Origin: Megalobrama amblycephala
Taxonomy: Eukaryota > Chordata > Actinopteri > Cypriniformes > Xenocyprididae
Reading direction: 5' to 3'
Length of the DNA stretch: 64,000 bases
Assembly (NCBI RefSeq): GCF_018812025.1
Contig: NC_063053.1
Span: 8,910,123-8,974,122, forward strand
In this document: piece by piece, positions 62,356 through 64,000 of the stretch
Layout: the number at the start of each line of letters is the position of its first letter
Position numbering within the stretch: the first letter of the stretch is position 1
Notes under the pieces: generated by a model
What the model saw: the letters and a program-made list of their open reading frames with translations, nothing else
What the model was told of the DNA's origin: nothing
Databases searched by the model: none
Translations under genes and position numbers: made by a program

Positions 62356-64000
62356 CTATAAAGAAAGATACAGGGAATTATAGAAAAGAAAGAAAATGCA
62401 GGCAAAGGAAAAAGGTTTCTTTCAGGTCAAATAAGGCACAAATTTGGATATCTTTAAGACTTGTTTTGAAGATCCAGATCAAACATGTATTGGGGGGGTG
62501 TTTACATATTATGCGTTTAAAAATTTTTTTTTTAAATAAACAGATTATATTCGTTTTTCATATGTTATTCAACATCATCCCTGATTTGGAGTGGAATTAT
62601 CTGGGATTAAACAGTAGAAGGGAGTGTTTAGGAAACCGTTTAATTATTTTTGCAAAATGACAACTATTTAAGTATTTAACTATTTAATAACTACTGTTTT
62701 CTCATATAAAGACAAAAAGAAAAAGAAAAAGTACCATAAAACTGACAATTTTGTACCATGCTACATTTTAGTACCATCTATTGTTGTTATTGTTAACTAA
62801 AACTATTAAATCTCTTTCATTAATGAATATAAATATTAGATGAAAAAACTTAAAAATTAGAAATGTTGCCTTGGCAGGGAACTGAAATAAAACAAGTTTA
62901 GGTTGAAGAACTAAAATTACTGAATTAAAAAAAGCTAAAAAGAAATATATAAAAAATAAAGCTGCAAAACTTTTTATTTTGGAAAACAGTGAATAGTGGG
63001 TGACATGCATGTAAGTGAGTACATTTCAACGTGCCACATTTCCTGCTGCCAACAGGTGGCGCTTTGACTGTATCTGAATATTGTCATGTAGATATGTTCA
63101 GGCCAGGACTATTATCAATCATGTGAAGTTTGGAGCAAATTGGACAACGTATGCCTGAGTTACAACAACTTCCTGTTTCGTGGCGTTAATCGCACACATT
63201 AGCACTTAGCCAAGTGTTGCATGATTTAACATGTTTCTAGCATGTTTGGTACTTCATGGCATATTCAAATGTGTTTATGGGAGTGAATTACAGTGCAAAG
63301 CATGCCATTTTCTGTTGCCAGCAGGTGGCGCTATGACTAACTGAATATTGGTATATAGATGGCGAAACATCAATCTTTGTCAGGCCGCCATGGACACACC
63401 CTTCAGCGAAAACTCAATATCTTTGCAATTTAACGTCGACAAGGCCTTTAGATTAGACTGACCAAATATGATGTTAATTTGATTAAAGCTCTTGGAGGAA
63501 ATTGTTAAAGTACAACGTCTGGAAATGGCAAAAACTGCACAAATTTTGCAAAGAAAATTCTAAATATCTCACTTCCCGTTGGGTTTTCAGATCTTGCACC
63601 CTGGGACTTTTTTTGTATTGGGCTGTTACACGTGTCTACTGAATTTCATACTTGTACGTGAAATGTAGCGTGAAATTTTGTAGGTGGCGCTATCGAGCCA
63701 TTTTGCCACACCTAATTCTGAATCCCATAGACAACGTAAATTTTCACCACTCCTGACGCATGTGCAAAGTTTCATGAGGTTTCGAGCATGTTTAAGCCCT
63801 CAAAAATGAGATTTCTTTCGGAGAAGAATATTTGATTGAGCAATTACAATAAGGTCCTCACACCATCGGTGCTTGGGCTCTAATAATAGAAATGGCAAAT
63901 CACATAACAAAATGACTAAAACTTAAAACTTGCAACTGAAAATATAAACACAAAGTAATAAAAAATTTTTTTTTTTATAATTCTATAATAGTATATAAAT
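62356..64000 (-). other. mark3 intron, running off the window
   Basis: No further exon. About 63030-63880 is a dispersed fish repeat: AACAGGTGGCGCTTTGACTG (63052) and GCAGGTGGCGCTATGACTAA (63321) show an internal near-duplication, each preceded by TTTCCTGCTGCC/TTTCTGTTGCC, and it ends near CACCATCGGTGCTTGGGCTC. Confidence 0.65.

Overview
The window is vertebrate nuclear DNA from a teleost, most likely a cyprinid. Three spliced genes with GT-AG introns sit in AT-rich DNA packed with fish-type repeats: Tc1-like relics, an L2 LINE fragment, many short inverted-repeat DNA transposons, a tRNA-derived SINE and (TA)n/(CA)n arrays. The species call rests on repeat style and protein similarity recalled from memory; no search was run.

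Layout. 1-12.9 kb is intergenic and almost all transposon debris: a Tc1 relic at 559-1825, a second Tc1 broken by an L2 fragment and a miniature element at about 3575-6182, and several miniature inverted-repeat elements. 12.9-28.4 kb holds trmt61a on the minus strand (three coding exons, 305 codons), the catalytic subunit of the tRNA m1A58 methyltransferase. Its two large introns carry a third Tc1 relic and many miniature elements. 29.2-36.3 kb holds ckb on the plus strand, cytosolic brain-type creatine kinase (381 aa), complete with promoter, non-coding first exon and poly(A) signal, plus an extra look-alike of its first coding exon. 39.7 kb to the right edge holds the minus-strand gene mark3 (MAP/microtubule affinity-regulating kinase 3), from the kinase N-lobe to the KA1 domain; its 5' exons lie beyond 64 kb.

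The order and orientation (mark3 tail-to-tail with ckb, ckb head-to-head with trmt61a) match the human 14q32 block MARK3-CKB-TRMT61A, so this is an ancient synteny block. trmt61a and ckb start about 0.9 kb apart on opposite strands. The three genes have no obvious shared pathway.

The most interesting signals are in exon structure. (1) A 110-nt mark3 exon starting VTLDPSKRQ shifts the reading frame, so the KA1 exon is read in a second frame that ends at a stop after 29 residues ([10 protein letters not shown]...SPGV). This resembles the tail of the short human MARK4 isoform as I remember it, and implies a kinase isoform without KA1. (2) ckb has two mutually exclusive versions of its first coding exon. 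(3) A (TG)38 tract starts inside a mark3 5' splice site. Other points are a short inverted-repeat element carrying a THAP-like zinc-finger ORF, and nested transposons with intact target-site duplications.
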